Positions 9,256 through 20,542 of a stretch of DNA of 64,000 nucleotides are shown in pieces. Origin of the DNA: Polaribacter sp. Q13 (GTDB taxonomy: Bacteria > Bacteroidota > Bacteroidia > Flavobacteriales > Flavobacteriaceae); the NCBI RefSeq assembly GCF_016858305.2, contig NZ_CP074436.1, forward strand, positions 1,136,001 through 1,200,000, given 5' to 3'. Within the stretch, counting starts at the first letter, position 1. The number at the start of each line of letters is the position of its first letter. Made by a program: the position numbers and the translations under genes. Under the pieces are notes generated by a model that was given only the letters and a program-made list of their open reading frames with translations, had not been told where the DNA came from and ran no database searches.

Positions 9256-11103
9256 TTATTTTTCTAACTTTAATTTATAATCATGAGCACCAGGAGCAAA
9301 ATTGTTTTTATAAACTTTTGTTCCCGTAGCTTTCATTCCTTTACCCCAATTTACCTCTGCTCTATTGTCTCCAAGTACAATATTTGTAAGTTTCTCTTTT
9401 AATTGCTTCGCTATTTTTTGATACTTTTTATCAAAAGCCAAATTGTTTATTTCTTGAGGATCATTTGTCATATCAAACAACGCAGGATCTAAATCTTTAT
9501 ACGGAGTATTTACAGCCCAATTCATATCTTCTCCACGTTTTTTATTTGGTCTAGTTTGCATAGAAAAGGCATATTCTTTAGTTCTTATATAAGCTCTTGG
9601 ACCGGTAACAGCATGACTTTCTCCTACAACATAATCTCTATGAATAGCCTTACCAGAAGCTACATTGGTCAAATTCATTCCGTCTAAATACTTAAACTCT
9701 TTTGCATCAATATTAGCACCACCAGCAGCAATAATTGTTGGCGCAATGTCTACAAACTCTGTATAATCTGTAACCACTTTTCCTGCTGGAAAGGCTTTTT
9801 TATCAGAAGAAACCACAATAATTGGGTTGTGAGCATCTATTTCCCAAGGTGTAAATTTAGAATATGCACCGTGTTCATTCAATTTCCAACCATGATCTCC
9901 ATTTACATACACCACTAACCAAGGTTGCTTTTTGTCTTCACTATATTTAATAAAAACATCTACAGATTCACCCACCAAATCATCGCCATAGGCACAAAAG
10001 GCATAGTAATCTTGAATCATTTGTTGCTTCTGATCATCTGTAAACTCATTAGAATAAGCATTATTTACTTGCTTTTTAAGCTGTTTTGGCATTTTAGCCC
10101 ATTCTTCCTTGGTTAATTTTGGTAATTTATAGGTATGTTTTTGAAAACGCTCTCTATATTCTTTTGGAGGTAAAACTGGAGTGTGAGGAAAATCATAACC
10201 AATATGGCAAAATAATGGTTTAGAAGTATCAATACCTTTGTATGCTGTTTTCCCTAATTTAAATTCCTTGTTTTCGTTTGATAAAAATTCTATAAAAGAG
10301 GAATTATAAAATCCATCACGCGTTTTACCAGCGGGTCTTGGACTTATTCCTCCCAAGATACCATCACTAAATTCAGTTTCAGCTTTTTTATTCGTATGCT
10401 TTCTAAGTAAATCTAATTTATCATAAATATTTTTCGCCATTCCCGCAAATTGTGGATTTTGTTCTTCTAATTCTTTGCTAAAAAAATGATATTTACCGTC
10501 TTCTGTTTTTAAGTATTTAATATTTTTAAAAGGCTTTACTAATTTCTGACCATCAATTTCTTTTAATAAAGACATTTTTCCCCATTCTGCCATTCCTTCA
10601 TTGCTCAACGTTTTAGAATCCATATCTGTTTGATACATTTTAGGAGCAACCGCTTTACCATTTTTAATGGTTCTTAATCTTACACCTAGTTTACCAACAT
10701 GTACTGTTTGATATCCCATTTTTTCCATTTGTTCTGGCAAATGCGGATAAGAGTTTTCTGTATTGTTATTGTGATACTCAAACTCATACACTCCAGAACG
10801 AAAAGGGTAACGACCATAATGCATAGATGCTCTTGAAGGCGCACAACCAGAAGCTTGACAATAGGTGTTTATAAACGTAGTTCCCATGGTGCCTAAACGA
10901 TCTATATTTGGAGATTCTACATACCCTAATTCACTTTCTTCTTTTCCGGTTAGTATTTTATTAAACGAACTAATTGCATCATAACGATGATCATCCGTTA
11001 ACACCCATAGTACATTTGGCTGTTGTTGTTTTTGAGCTATCACTAATTTACTAGTCAATAACACTACTGATAACAGTACGAATACTTTATAATTTATTTT
11101 CAT
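9256..11103 (-). CDS. S1-type sulfatase, tandem paralogue A1
   Basis: 615 residues from the ATG at 11103; two codons further upstream is a TTG (11109) that is less likely. Signal peptide residues 1-24. The metal-site Asp pair is at 37-38 (VLTDDHR) and the sulfatase signature C-A-P-S-R begins at Cys87, the residue converted to formylglycine. Such enzymes remove sulfate esters from sugars and need a formylglycine-generating enzyme, which is not in this window. It is closely similar from end to end to the proteins at 12795-14657 and 17199-19028, including an identical tail [14 protein letters not shown], so a recent triplication is likely. The gap to the upstream sulfatase is 8 nt. Sulfatase subfamily and target position are not deducible here. 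Confidence 0.92.
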   Translation of the reverse strand: MKINYKVFVLLSVVLLTSKLVIAQKQQQPNVLWVLTDDHRYDAISSFNKILTGKEESELGYVESPNIDRLGTMGTTFINTYCQASGCAPSRASMHYGRYPFRSGVYEFEYHNNNTENSYPHLPEQMEKMGYQTVHVGKLGVRLRTIKNGKAVAPKMYQTDMDSKTLSNEGMAEWGKMSLLKEIDGQKLVKPFKNIKYLKTEDGKYHFFSKELEEQNPQFAGMAKNIYDKLDLLRKHTNKKAETEFSDGILGGISPRPAGKTRDGFYNSSFIEFLSNENKEFKLGKTAYKGIDTSKPLFCHIGYDFPHTPVLPPKEYRERFQKHTYKLPKLTKEEWAKMPKQLKKQVNNAYSNEFTDDQKQQMIQDYYAFCAYGDDLVGESVDVFIKYSEDKKQPWLVVYVNGDHGWKLNEHGAYSKFTPWEIDAHNPIIVVSSDKKAFPAGKVVTDYTEFVDIAPTIIAAGGANIDAKEFKYLDGMNLTNVASGKAIHRDYVVGESHAVTGPRAYIRTKEYAFSMQTRPNKKRGEDMNWAVNTPYKDLDPALFDMTNDPQEINNLAFDKKYQKIAKQLKEKLTNIVLGDNRAEVNWGKGMKATGTKVYKNNFAPGAHDYKLKLEK

Positions 11104-11111
11104 AATCAATA

Positions 11112-12734
11112 TTATTTTTTTTCTAATGGTGCTACTTTTCCATAACCTCCCTTTGGAGCATCATGTGCTGTTTCATGTAAATTAAATTGAGGAATTATCC
11201 CTAACAATTCATCTCTTTCTTTTCTATGTGCTTCAGAAACGGTACTCCAATCTTTAATTTTTGGAAAACTTATTAAATCAGTTGGATTTGCACTTACATC
11301 ATACCAAACATTATTACCATCCTTCATCACCAAATCTCCACGAACAATTTGAGTTTCTTTATGATATGCATAAATCCATTCTCTATGTTTTTTCTTCTTT
11401 GTTGTTAAAAACGGAATTAAACTTTCTCCGTTTATTTCATAACTATCTGGAATTTTTACTCCTGCAATTTCAGCGATAGTCGGTAACATATCAGAAATAT
11501 TTACCAAAATATCTTGCGCTCCTTTTTTAGTCATATGTAATCCTGGAGCGTATATAATTAATGGCACATGCGTTCCTCTTTGAGAAATTGGACTCGATTT
11601 CCCATAACCACTGGTTCCGTTATCTGCACAGAAAATAAAAATTGTATTGTCTTCAATTCCCATTTCCTTTAGTTTGTTCATATACAACCAAACTTGATAA
11701 TCTAAATAATTTACATGGTTGTGAATTCCGTCTTCCGTAATAGTTCCATGGGTATCATACACACCATTATCTCCTGTTACATTGGGTGCTGTTCTTGTAT
11801 ATTTTTTTCCATCCCAACTAATTTTTGGAGTCCCTGGCCATTTATTTCCAGAATCTGGATGCAAAAAATCAAAAGCGTCATGCCCTAAATGACTTGTATG
11901 ATACACAAAGAAAGGTTCGTCTTCTTTTTTCTTTCTTTCCATAAAATCAAATATGTATTCTAATTCTACATCAGGTCCAAACGTGTTCAAACCAAATTCT
12001 TTTTTAGAAGCTTTATCATTTGGCCACCAATCTAAATGTTTTTTAGAACCTGGTTGATTCATTAATTGCACATGAGGTTTCCAATACCAACCAGATTGCA
12101 CGTAACTTTTTTGCGTTAATGGTTTCCCTGTATCTGCGTTGTATATTTTCTTTTTCCCAGTTTCTTTTCTTGTTTCTAATCTAAAATCTGTCGTATGAAT
12201 TGCCTTGTTATAAGAACCTTCACCAGGCGTAAAACAACCTTCATCAAACTTAAAACCACTAATATTCATTTGTGTTTTCCCTGCCCAATAGGTAGCATAA
12301 CCTCCTGCCTTAGCAACATTTGCAATTGAGTGTGGAGAACTATCATACAAATTCCAAGAACCTTTACCTCTTGGTGCTTTTCCTTTGTCACTATTATGCC
12401 ACCATTTATGTAAATGCGCATATCTACCCGTCATCATCATTGCTCTACTAGGACTACAAACTGTTGCTGCCCAAGTTGTTTTTACAAAAACACCTTCTTG
12501 TGCCAATCGATTAAGATTGGGCGTTTTTGCCCTGTATTGTACATCTTGAGTATCTCCACCTTTAAGCTTCCCTCCTTTTGGTAAACTCCAAGTATCTGAA
12601 CCGTAAATTGGCAATTCTCTTGCGCTAATATCATCTGCATATAACAAAATGATATTTGGTTTTTTCTGAGCTTCCATTGAAAACGACAGCATCATTAATA
12701 AGGTTCCTAGAAATATTTTTTTTGATGTTTTCAT
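11112..12734 (-). CDS. S1-type sulfatase, paralogue B1
   Basis: 540 residues starting at the ATG at 12734 ([18 protein letters not shown], a good signal peptide). A frame open from 12776 adds 14 residues that spoil the signal. The signature C-S-P-S-R begins at Cys93, and the Asp pair is at 34-35 ([10 protein letters not shown]). It differs from the A-type sulfatases around it but matches the protein at 23160-24815 closely: both carry [17 protein letters not shown] and KWWHNSDKG. The 8-nt gap to the next gene and 60-nt gap to the previous one indicate an operon. Expected to be periplasmic and formylglycine-dependent. Which sulfated residue it attacks is unknown. Confidence 0.92.
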   Translation of the reverse strand: MKTSKKIFLGTLLMMLSFSMEAQKKPNIILLYADDISARELPIYGSDTWSLPKGGKLKGGDTQDVQYRAKTPNLNRLAQEGVFVKTTWAATVCSPSRAMMMTGRYAHLHKWWHNSDKGKAPRGKGSWNLYDSSPHSIANVAKAGGYATYWAGKTQMNISGFKFDEGCFTPGEGSYNKAIHTTDFRLETRKETGKKKIYNADTGKPLTQKSYVQSGWYWKPHVQLMNQPGSKKHLDWWPNDKASKKEFGLNTFGPDVELEYIFDFMERKKKEDEPFFVYHTSHLGHDAFDFLHPDSGNKWPGTPKISWDGKKYTRTAPNVTGDNGVYDTHGTITEDGIHNHVNYLDYQVWLYMNKLKEMGIEDNTIFIFCADNGTSGYGKSSPISQRGTHVPLIIYAPGLHMTKKGAQDILVNISDMLPTIAEIAGVKIPDSYEINGESLIPFLTTKKKKHREWIYAYHKETQIVRGDLVMKDGNNVWYDVSANPTDLISFPKIKDWSTVSEAHRKERDELLGIIPQFNLHETAHDAPKGGYGKVAPLEKK

Positions 12735-12794
12735 TAATTTTAATTGATGATTATTAAATAATATGTTACTATTCACTTTCTTTTAAAGCAAAGT

Positions 12795-14657
12795 CTATTC
12801 CAATTTTAATTTATAATCATGAGCACCCGGTGCAAAATTGCTTCTGTAAACTTTTGTTCCGATCGCTTTGGTGTTTTTTCCGAAATTATCTCCTCCCCAA
12901 TTTACTTCTGCTCTACCATCACCAATTACAATATCTAGTAATTTCTTTTTTAATTGCTCTGCAACTTTTTGGTAATCTGAATCAAAAGCAAGATTATTAA
13001 TCTCGTTAGGATCGTTTTTTGTATTATATAAAGCTGGGTCCAACTCTTTATAAGTTGCATTCATAGCCCAATCCATATTTTCGCCCCTTTTTGAATTTGG
13101 TCTCGTTTTTACAGAAAACATATAATCTTTGGTTCTAATATAAGCTCTTGGGCCAATAGCGTGGTGACTTTCGCCAATTACATAATCACGAGCTTGAATT
13201 GAACCAGAAGCAATTTTTTCTAAATCCAATCCGTCTAAATAACTAAATTCTTTATTTTGAATATTTGCTCCTGCTGCATTTAAAATAGTTGGAGCAATAT
13301 CAACAAATTCAGTAAAATCGGTTACTACCTTTCCTGCTGGGAATTTCTTTTTATCAGAAGAAATCACAATAATCGGATTATGACTGTCAATTTCCCAAGG
13401 TGTATTTTTAGCAATTGAACCGTGTTCATTTAGTTTCCAACCATGGTCTCCACAAACATAAACAATCATATAAGGTTGTTTGTTCTTTTTACTATACTGA
13501 ATAAATTCATCAACAGCATCTCCAATTAAAGCATCTCCATAGGCACAAAACGCATAATAATCTTGCACCATTTTTTGTTTTTCTAAATCTGTAAAATCAT
13601 CAGAATAACTATTTTTTACTCTCTTTTGAAAAGCTTTCGCCATTTTTTTGAATTCCTCTTTTGTTAATTCAGGAATTTTATAGGCATGCTTTTGAAAACG
13701 CGCTCTATAATCTGCTGGAGGTAAAACTGGCGTATGTGGAAAATCGTAACCAATATGAGCAAACAGAGGTTTTGAAGTATTAACACCATTAAAAGTAGTC
13801 TTTCCTACATTAAAATTTTTATTTTCATTTTTCAGAAAATCAATAAATGCAGTTGTGTAATTTCCATCACGAGTTTTACCAGCTGGTTGCGGACTTACAC
13901 CAGACAACACACCTTTGTTAAAAACACTTTGTGGATCTCCCTTTGCAACATTATACTTGTAAAAAAGATCAAATTTTTCAAAAGCCTTTTTTGCCATACC
14001 TGCAAACTGAGGATTCTCTTTTTCTAACTGTTCAGATTTATAATACATATTTCCATCTGCATCTTTAAAAAAAGTAACATTCCTTAATGGCTTTTTCAGC
14101 TTTACTCCATTTATTTCTTTTACAATACTTTGTTTTCCCCATTCTGGTAATCCTTCATTTTCTACAATTTTAGAATCAACATCCGTTTGATAAAGAGAAT
14201 AACTAACTGCTTTCTCATTTTTTATAGTTCTTAAACGAACACCCAATTTACCAGCATGCATTGTTTGATATCCTAATTTTGCCATTTCTTCTGGCAACAA
14301 TGGATATGAATTATCTGTATTATTATTAAAATATTCAAACTGATAAATTCCTGAACGAAAAGGATAACGACCTGTATGCATTGATGCTCTGGATGGCGCA
14401 CAACCTTGAGCCTGACAATAGGTATTGATAAATGTTGTACCCATATCTGATAGGCGATCTACATTTGGAGACTCTACATAACCTAATGCACTTTCTTCTT
14501 TACCCGTTAGTATTTTATTAAATGCTGAAATTGCATCTAAACGTTGGTCGTCTGTTAATACCCAAAGAACATTTGGTTGTTGTTTTTGTGCGAAAAGTGT
14601 TTTGTTTGAAACTAGTGCAATTGCAAAAATTAAGGCAATATATTTTAACTTATTCAT
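12795..14657 (-). CDS. S1-type sulfatase, tandem paralogue A2
   Basis: 620 residues, signal peptide 1-24, Asp pair in VLTDDQR (residues 35-36) and C-A-P-S-R signature from Cys86. It shares with paralogues A1 and A3 the blocks [49 protein letters not shown] and [14 protein letters not shown]. The start codon overlaps the stop of the GH35 gene by one base (TAATG on the minus strand), a strong sign of translational coupling with that beta-galactosidase. It probably desulfates a galactan fragment that the exo-enzyme then shortens, which is inference from the arrangement. Confidence 0.92.
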   Translation of the reverse strand: MNKLKYIALIFAIALVSNKTLFAQKQQPNVLWVLTDDQRLDAISAFNKILTGKEESALGYVESPNVDRLSDMGTTFINTYCQAQGCAPSRASMHTGRYPFRSGIYQFEYFNNNTDNSYPLLPEEMAKLGYQTMHAGKLGVRLRTIKNEKAVSYSLYQTDVDSKIVENEGLPEWGKQSIVKEINGVKLKKPLRNVTFFKDADGNMYYKSEQLEKENPQFAGMAKKAFEKFDLFYKYNVAKGDPQSVFNKGVLSGVSPQPAGKTRDGNYTTAFIDFLKNENKNFNVGKTTFNGVNTSKPLFAHIGYDFPHTPVLPPADYRARFQKHAYKIPELTKEEFKKMAKAFQKRVKNSYSDDFTDLEKQKMVQDYYAFCAYGDALIGDAVDEFIQYSKKNKQPYMIVYVCGDHGWKLNEHGSIAKNTPWEIDSHNPIIVISSDKKKFPAGKVVTDFTEFVDIAPTILNAAGANIQNKEFSYLDGLDLEKIASGSIQARDYVIGESHHAIGPRAYIRTKDYMFSVKTRPNSKRGENMDWAMNATYKELDPALYNTKNDPNEINNLAFDSDYQKVAEQLKKKLLDIVIGDGRAEVNWGGDNFGKNTKAIGTKVYRSNFAPGAHDYKLKLE

Positions 14658-17182
14658 TATTGTAATTTTAAATTTTTACTATATAAAGGAATTGTTTTTA
14701 TACTTTTTATTTTTAATACATTTTCCGTTTTATTCAAATTTGGCCAGTAAACTCCATCAATGTATATTTCATCTTTAGGTTGAAGTGGTAAAAACTTTAA
14801 TTCAAGTTTCATACCATTTTTATAATCTGATAAAAGGTGCTTTGTACTTAAATCCCATACGTTTCCATTGAAGTAATTATCGTATATAAATTCTCCGTTT
14901 TTATAAAAACGTAAGGCACTTGCTTCATAATCCACAACAACTCTTACATCATTTAAGTTTGAAGGTATGCCTTTTGGAAAAGCAAATTCAACAACTGTTC
15001 CTTTATGCCAAACATCGTCTAAAGGACGCGCTATTTTATTATTTACTTTTCTATTGTTTGAACGGTTTTTAAAACTCAAATTTTTACCATCTTGGGTTTC
15101 TTTGATTGAAATAGGAACTTCTACTTTATTAAAATTCACTTCAAACTTATCGAATAAACCATCTTTAGATGCATTTACACCCGCCACAGTATTTGATGGA
15201 TATGTCCAAACCGCATTTGTAGTGTTTTCACTTATAACCTGAAGCGTATTTTTAACATTATCAAACGTAATTACTTCTGCATCTGATAAGTATAATTTAT
15301 CTTCATTTTTATATAATTGTTTTGCTTGTTTTTGCGACAATACTAAAAAACGAATTGTTTCTCCATTTTTTTGTTTTACATCAAAATAACAATTCAATCC
15401 AGCTTTAGAAACCCTGATTTTAGTGGTTTCTTTCAATTTTGAAACTTTAGCGTTATTGGCTGTTACTGTTTCAATAGTAGTATTATCTAATAAGAACTCT
15501 GCATTAATTCCTTCATTTTCAAAGAAAACATAGGTCTTACTTTCTTTTAAGGAAAGAACAGGTTGCGCCGAAGCATATTTAATTGTTGTTTCTTGAAGTG
15601 TTAAATTAAAAGGCCAATAAAAATAGGAGTCTACAGGAATCGTTACAGCCTTTTCTGGAATAGTTAATGTTTCATTCTTCAACTTTATTTTAAATTGAAT
15701 GTTATTAAATTGATACGTTGTATCTAATTTTACGTGGTTATTTACAAAAATAAAACCTGTGTTACCATCTGTTCTAATTGCTCTTTGCAACTTACTTGTT
15801 TGTCCTAATTTAAACCCTTTAAGTTCATCTAATTCAGAAGGAACAAAAGTTTTACAAGGCGCTACATATTGTCCAAAGTCTGCCATGAAATTTAATTGAA
15901 CTGGGTATTCGTGAAAGCTTTTACGTACTTGTCCAAATTCTCCAATAGCAGCTTGAAAATCACGACTAATAACACCATTATCATTTGCACCTTGCTCAAT
16001 ATCACGATTCATGTATGTTAACTTTCCTTTCGGATTGTTCCCACCAACATTCATAAAATATCCAATACCATTTGCGCCACTTCCAAGTTCTACTAAAGAT
16101 AGCGCTCCGTTGTCTAAATAAGTTAAATTTGTTCTTCTATGATAAGCCATGTCCATTCCAATCCCTGTTTCACAAGTCATATAAGGATTTGCATTGTAAG
16201 ATGTCTGAACCCCTTCCGATTCTTTTGCTCCATCATTTAATTCTGTATCAACATCATTTGACGCTCTGTAAATACTAAAACTAAAAGCCTCAGGAACATG
16301 TTTAGCATCAGCAGGAATCCAAAAATAATCTGCATAAGAGCCATACATTGGTATGGTATTATCTTGTGTAAAAGGAGCATCTGCCCATCCTGTTATAGAA
16401 TATAGCGGAACTTCCATTCCGTATTTAATAGCCGTTTCTTTTTCCCAATCCATTAATGCTGGATTGCCTTTTGAAACGTGATGCGAAAACTCATTATCTA
16501 ATTGAATGGCATAAATAGGACCTCCGTCTTTCCAATACAAACCTTCCATTTGTTCTCCCAGTTTTTGGAATAGTTTATCAACCGAGACTAAATATTCTGG
16601 ATCCATTGTACGTAATTTTCCTCCTCTTCCACTATTCCCAAATGGATTTTTTGGATCTCCTAATCTTTGTACCAACCAATCTGGATGACCACCGTTTCTA
16701 CATTCACCATTTACCCAAGGGCCTATTCGTGCAAAAAACTTTAGATCGTGTTTTTTACATAATTTAATAAAACGTCTTAAATCATTACTTCCTGTAAAAT
16801 CCCATTCTCCTTCAATTTCTTCGTGTAGTATCCATAAAACATATGCAGATACACCATCAAATCCTTGCGCTTTCATTTTTAACAGCGCATCTTCCCAATA
16901 TTCTGCTGGGTAACGTTGGTAATGAAATTCTCCATACGTAGGAATCCAAGGAGTATCGTTTAAAGTTACATATTGGCTGTTAACTGTAATCTTATCACCT
17001 TTTGGTGAAACAGCAGACATACCATGAATATTACGAGGTGTTTCTATTTTAATTTTAGAAAAATCTGAAGTTAAAGGTTCATTATAAGTAATGATATTAT
17101 CAACCTCCTTTAAAGTTATGGTATCCGTTTTACAAGCGTAAAACAGTGCTGTTAATCCCAAAAATAAGATGAATTTTTTCAT
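14657..17182 (-). CDS. GH35-family beta-galactosidase-like lipoprotein
   Basis: 841 residues. The N-terminus MKKFILFLGLTALFYAC is a lipobox signal, so the protein is likely membrane-anchored. The TIM-barrel part shows the GH35 landmarks: GEFHYQRYPAEYW (residues 84-96), WILHEEIEGEWDF, GPWVNGECRNGGHPDWL, the acid/base Glu231 in QLDNEFS and the candidate nucleophile Glu338 in MTCETG. The C-terminal 400 residues form beta-rich accessory domains that include a second galactosidase-like jelly roll near the end (EIYIDGVYWP). GH35 members are mostly exo-beta-galactosidases, though other specificities exist. It is coupled to sulfatase A2 downstream and 16 nt from sulfatase A3 upstream. Confidence 0.88.
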   Translation of the reverse strand: MKKFILFLGLTALFYACKTDTITLKEVDNIITYNEPLTSDFSKIKIETPRNIHGMSAVSPKGDKITVNSQYVTLNDTPWIPTYGEFHYQRYPAEYWEDALLKMKAQGFDGVSAYVLWILHEEIEGEWDFTGSNDLRRFIKLCKKHDLKFFARIGPWVNGECRNGGHPDWLVQRLGDPKNPFGNSGRGGKLRTMDPEYLVSVDKLFQKLGEQMEGLYWKDGGPIYAIQLDNEFSHHVSKGNPALMDWEKETAIKYGMEVPLYSITGWADAPFTQDNTIPMYGSYADYFWIPADAKHVPEAFSFSIYRASNDVDTELNDGAKESEGVQTSYNANPYMTCETGIGMDMAYHRRTNLTYLDNGALSLVELGSGANGIGYFMNVGGNNPKGKLTYMNRDIEQGANDNGVISRDFQAAIGEFGQVRKSFHEYPVQLNFMADFGQYVAPCKTFVPSELDELKGFKLGQTSKLQRAIRTDGNTGFIFVNNHVKLDTTYQFNNIQFKIKLKNETLTIPEKAVTIPVDSYFYWPFNLTLQETTIKYASAQPVLSLKESKTYVFFENEGINAEFLLDNTTIETVTANNAKVSKLKETTKIRVSKAGLNCYFDVKQKNGETIRFLVLSQKQAKQLYKNEDKLYLSDAEVITFDNVKNTLQVISENTTNAVWTYPSNTVAGVNASKDGLFDKFEVNFNKVEVPISIKETQDGKNLSFKNRSNNRKVNNKIARPLDDVWHKGTVVEFAFPKGIPSNLNDVRVVVDYEASALRFYKNGEFIYDNYFNGNVWDLSTKHLLSDYKNGMKLELKFLPLQPKDEIYIDGVYWPNLNKTENVLKIKSIKTIPLYSKNLKLQ

Positions 17183-17198
17183 TTTTTTTATTTAAGAA

Positions 17199-19028
17199 TT
17201 ATTTTTCCAGTTTCAATTTATAATCATGAGCTCCAGGAGCAAAATTTGATCGGAATACTTTTGTACCATCTGCTTTTTTACCCCAAGCAACTTCTACTCT
17301 TCCATCTCCTAAAACTACATTGATTAGTTTCTCTTTCATTTTTAGAGCTATCTTTTGGTATTTCTTATCAAAAGCTAAATTTTTAACTTCATTAGGATCC
17401 GATTTTGTTTCATATAAACAAGGATCTAAATCTTTGTAAGAAGCCGTTCTTGCCCATTCCATATTTTCTCCTCTTTTTTTACTAGGACGAGATTGCATAG
17501 AAAACACGTATTCTTTTGTTCTAATAAATGCTCTTGGTCCTGTAACAGCATGATTTTCTCCTACAATATAATCTCTAGAAATAGCTTCTTTAGACGCTAC
17601 TTTTTTCATATCAAAACCATCTAAATAACTAAAAGTATCATCATTTAAATTTGCTCCTGCGGCAGATAATACTGTCGGTGCAATGTCTACAAACTCGGTA
17701 TAATCTCGAACTACTTTGTTTGCCGGAAATGCTTTTTTATCCGAAGAAACTACAATAATAGGATTGTGCGTATCAATCTCCCAAGGAGTAAATTTTGATA
17801 CTGCTCCATGGTCATTTAATTTCCAACCATGATCTCCGCAAACGTAAACGATTACCCAAGGCTGATTTTTACTTTCACTATAAGCTATAAAATCGTCTGC
17901 TGTTTGTCCGATTAAGGCATCGCCATAGGCGCAAAAAGCATAATAATCTTGAATCATAGCTAATTTTTCCTTTTTTGTAAAATCATCAGAATAACTACTT
18001 TTAACCTGCTTTTTCATCTGAGCAGACATGGTTTCTAACTCTTTTTTATCAAATTCAGGAATTTTGTAATCATGTTTTTGAAAACGTGCTCTATAATCTG
18101 CAGGTGGTAAAACTGGTGTATGAGGAAAATCGAAACCTATCTGACAAAACAATGGTTTAGACGTATTTATTCCTTTAAAAGTTCTAGAACCAACTACAAA
18201 TTTCTTATTCTGATTCTCTAAAAAATCTCCAAAAATAGAAGCATAATAACCATCTCTAGTTTTTCCTGCGGGTTGTGGACTAACACCTGATAAAATACCT
18301 GCTGAAAAAGGCGTCATTGGCCCTTTCTTTTTATTATATTCTCTTAGTAAATCGTACTTTTTCATGGTACTTTCTCCTGTTCCTTTATGCTGTGGAAAGT
18401 CCTTTTCAAAAGCTTCTGATATGTACTCAAACTTACCTTCTGGAGTTACAAAAAACTCTAAACTTTTATAAGGTTTATCTAGTTTTTTACCATCAATTTC
18501 ATAAAACCAATCTTTACCCCAATCTGTTAAACCGTCTCTTCTTAATTGTTTAAAATCGATATCTGTTTGGAAAATTTTAGCTGGTCTTACTTTGTTGTCT
18601 TTAATCGTTTTAAGACGTACTCCTAATTTACCAATATGCAACGTTTGATACCCTAATTTTTCCATTTGTTCTGGTAAAGTAGGTTTGCTATGTGCTGCAT
18701 TATTATTAAAATATTCAAACTCATAAACACCAGATTTAAATGGATATCTACCAGAAATCATAGAGGCACGAGAAGGTGCACAACCCGCAGCTTGACAATA
18801 GGTATTTATAAAAGTAGTTCCCATTTTAGCTAAGCGATCTACGTTAGGAGACTCTACATAGCCCAATTCGCTTTCTTGTTTACCCGTAAGCATTTCATTA
18901 AAAGCGCCAACAGAATCATAACGTTGATCATCGGTTAAAAGCCAAAGTACATTTGGTTGCTGTTGTGCATAACCAAACTTAATAACTGTTACCAAAAGCA
19001 ACCAAGCTACAACTATCTTATTTTTCAT
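17199..19028 (-). CDS. S1-type sulfatase, tandem paralogue A3
   Basis: 609 residues, signal peptide ending near GYAQ, Asp pair in LLTDDQR (residues 33-34), and C-A-P-S-R signature from Cys83. Full-length relative of the A1 and A2 sulfatases, with the same C-terminal [14 protein letters not shown]. The order A1-B1-A2-GH35-A3 means the three copies are interleaved with other genes rather than in simple tandem, so duplication was followed by insertion or rearrangement. Gaps are 16 nt to GH35 and 44 nt to the upstream sulfatase. Predicted periplasmic and formylglycine-dependent; the sulfate position is unknown. Confidence 0.92.
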   Translation of the reverse strand: MKNKIVVAWLLLVTVIKFGYAQQQPNVLWLLTDDQRYDSVGAFNEMLTGKQESELGYVESPNVDRLAKMGTTFINTYCQAAGCAPSRASMISGRYPFKSGVYEFEYFNNNAAHSKPTLPEQMEKLGYQTLHIGKLGVRLKTIKDNKVRPAKIFQTDIDFKQLRRDGLTDWGKDWFYEIDGKKLDKPYKSLEFFVTPEGKFEYISEAFEKDFPQHKGTGESTMKKYDLLREYNKKKGPMTPFSAGILSGVSPQPAGKTRDGYYASIFGDFLENQNKKFVVGSRTFKGINTSKPLFCQIGFDFPHTPVLPPADYRARFQKHDYKIPEFDKKELETMSAQMKKQVKSSYSDDFTKKEKLAMIQDYYAFCAYGDALIGQTADDFIAYSESKNQPWVIVYVCGDHGWKLNDHGAVSKFTPWEIDTHNPIIVVSSDKKAFPANKVVRDYTEFVDIAPTVLSAAGANLNDDTFSYLDGFDMKKVASKEAISRDYIVGENHAVTGPRAFIRTKEYVFSMQSRPSKKRGENMEWARTASYKDLDPCLYETKSDPNEVKNLAFDKKYQKIALKMKEKLINVVLGDGRVEVAWGKKADGTKVFRSNFAPGAHDYKLKLEK

Positions 19029-19072
19029 GTTCTGTGTTATTTCTAATTAATATTGTAAAATATTTTCTCTTT

Positions 19073-20542
19073 CTATTTTGATATAAATCTTACTTTTTTC
19101 TTAGAAAAAGCAGGGTCATTATATTGTTTTGCTTGTTTTAATAATTCGGTTTGCATTTCATTAGCAATCAACTTATAAGCTGGATTCTTATAGAAATTAA
19201 TATCCTCATCTGGATTTTTTTCTAAATCGATTAACCAAGGTTTATCTTTTGTAGACAATACTAATTTGTATCTATTTGAAACTGAAGCAATCCAATTTTG
19301 ATTAGAAGCAGTCATGTAGGTAATTCTACCATCTACAACTTCTTTTTTAGAAGAACTAAAATCTGTTGAAGCATCCACTCCGTCTGTATTTTTAATAGAA
19401 GGCGCATTCATTAAGCCTAAAATTGTTGGCGTAAAATCGGCAGTAGTAAAAGCTTTGCGTAGTACTTTACCTGCTTTTACTTTACTTGGAAAACGCAACA
19501 CAAAAGGAATTTTTGCAGAAGCTTCATAAGGATTCGATTTATCATTTTTGTGATGTTCTCCCAATAAATCTCCATGATCTGAAGTAAAAACAACAATAGT
19601 ATTATCCGTTAAATTGTTTTTATCTAAAAAATCAAGGATTCTACCCACATTGTCATCAATACATTTTACCATTCCAAAATAGCGTTGCATTTTAGCTTGA
19701 TCTAATTCATTTATCAAACTTTTTCCTTTTGCACCTGCCCAAGAAGGCATTTCATTTAATGGTGTTTTTAGTGTTTTCGGTTTTTCGAAATGTAGATTAG
19801 AAAACATAGTATCGTAAGGAGCACGCACTGTATTTGGCGTATGAGGATCTGGAATGGAAACCATAATACAGAAAGGTTTATTCTTGTCTCTTTCTAAAAT
19901 TTCTAATGTTTTTGTTGTCAAATAATCCGTTGTAAAATTCTCTTCGGTTACTTTTTTAACACTTAAGGTTTGCTTTTGAGTTTTAGGATCGTATTTCCCA
20001 TAAATAGCTGGTTTCCCTTCAACATCATCTAAACCTTTCCAATGACCACGATTAAACATATAGGTATTGTCATTAAATCCAAATTTTCTTTTTGGAGCAA
20101 ACCCTGGTTTTGCATCTCCATCTAAATGCCATTTTCCTAGATACGAAGTCGCATACCCTTCTTTGCTTAACACTTCCGCAAAAGTGACAACCTCATCTTT
20201 CATAGGTATATCATTTCTGTAAGAACCGGTTTTAATAGGGTAATTACCAGACACAAACGATGCTCTAGAAGGTGTACAAACGGGTGATGAAGCATAAAAA
20301 TTATTACAAATAGCGCCTTCATTTGCAATACGATCTATATTTGGTGTTTTTACTTCAACTCCTTTACCCCAAACAAATGCCTGATCTTCACTTAAAATAT
20401 CTCTATAACAACCTAAAGTTCTAAAATTATGTTCATCTGTATGAATTATAATTAAATTGGGTTTCGTTTTTTGAGCGTTGGATTTTAAAGGAAAAATTAG
20501 AATTCCTAAACTTAATATTGAATATAATTTTAATAATTTCAT
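19073..20542 (-). CDS. S1-type sulfatase, first gene of the 1-20542 block
   Basis: 489 residues, signal peptide 1-24 (ending SNAQ). The metal site reads IIHTDEHNFRTLGCY, and the signature C-T-P-S-R starts at Cys89 within ASSPVCTPSRASFVSGNYP. Later motifs TSYLGKWHLDGD and FTSDHGDLLGEH are the usual S1 metal and substrate segments. The DEHN variant and shorter length set it apart from the A and B sulfatases, so it should attack a different sulfate position. It is preceded by 351 nt without a gene and is therefore probably promoter-proximal in its transcription unit. Confidence 0.9.
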   Translation of the reverse strand: MKLLKLYSILSLGILIFPLKSNAQKTKPNLIIIHTDEHNFRTLGCYRDILSEDQAFVWGKGVEVKTPNIDRIANEGAICNNFYASSPVCTPSRASFVSGNYPIKTGSYRNDIPMKDEVVTFAEVLSKEGYATSYLGKWHLDGDAKPGFAPKRKFGFNDNTYMFNRGHWKGLDDVEGKPAIYGKYDPKTQKQTLSVKKVTEENFTTDYLTTKTLEILERDKNKPFCIMVSIPDPHTPNTVRAPYDTMFSNLHFEKPKTLKTPLNEMPSWAGAKGKSLINELDQAKMQRYFGMVKCIDDNVGRILDFLDKNNLTDNTIVVFTSDHGDLLGEHHKNDKSNPYEASAKIPFVLRFPSKVKAGKVLRKAFTTADFTPTILGLMNAPSIKNTDGVDASTDFSSSKKEVVDGRITYMTASNQNWIASVSNRYKLVLSTKDKPWLIDLEKNPDEDINFYKNPAYKLIANEMQTELLKQAKQYNDPAFSKKKVRFISK

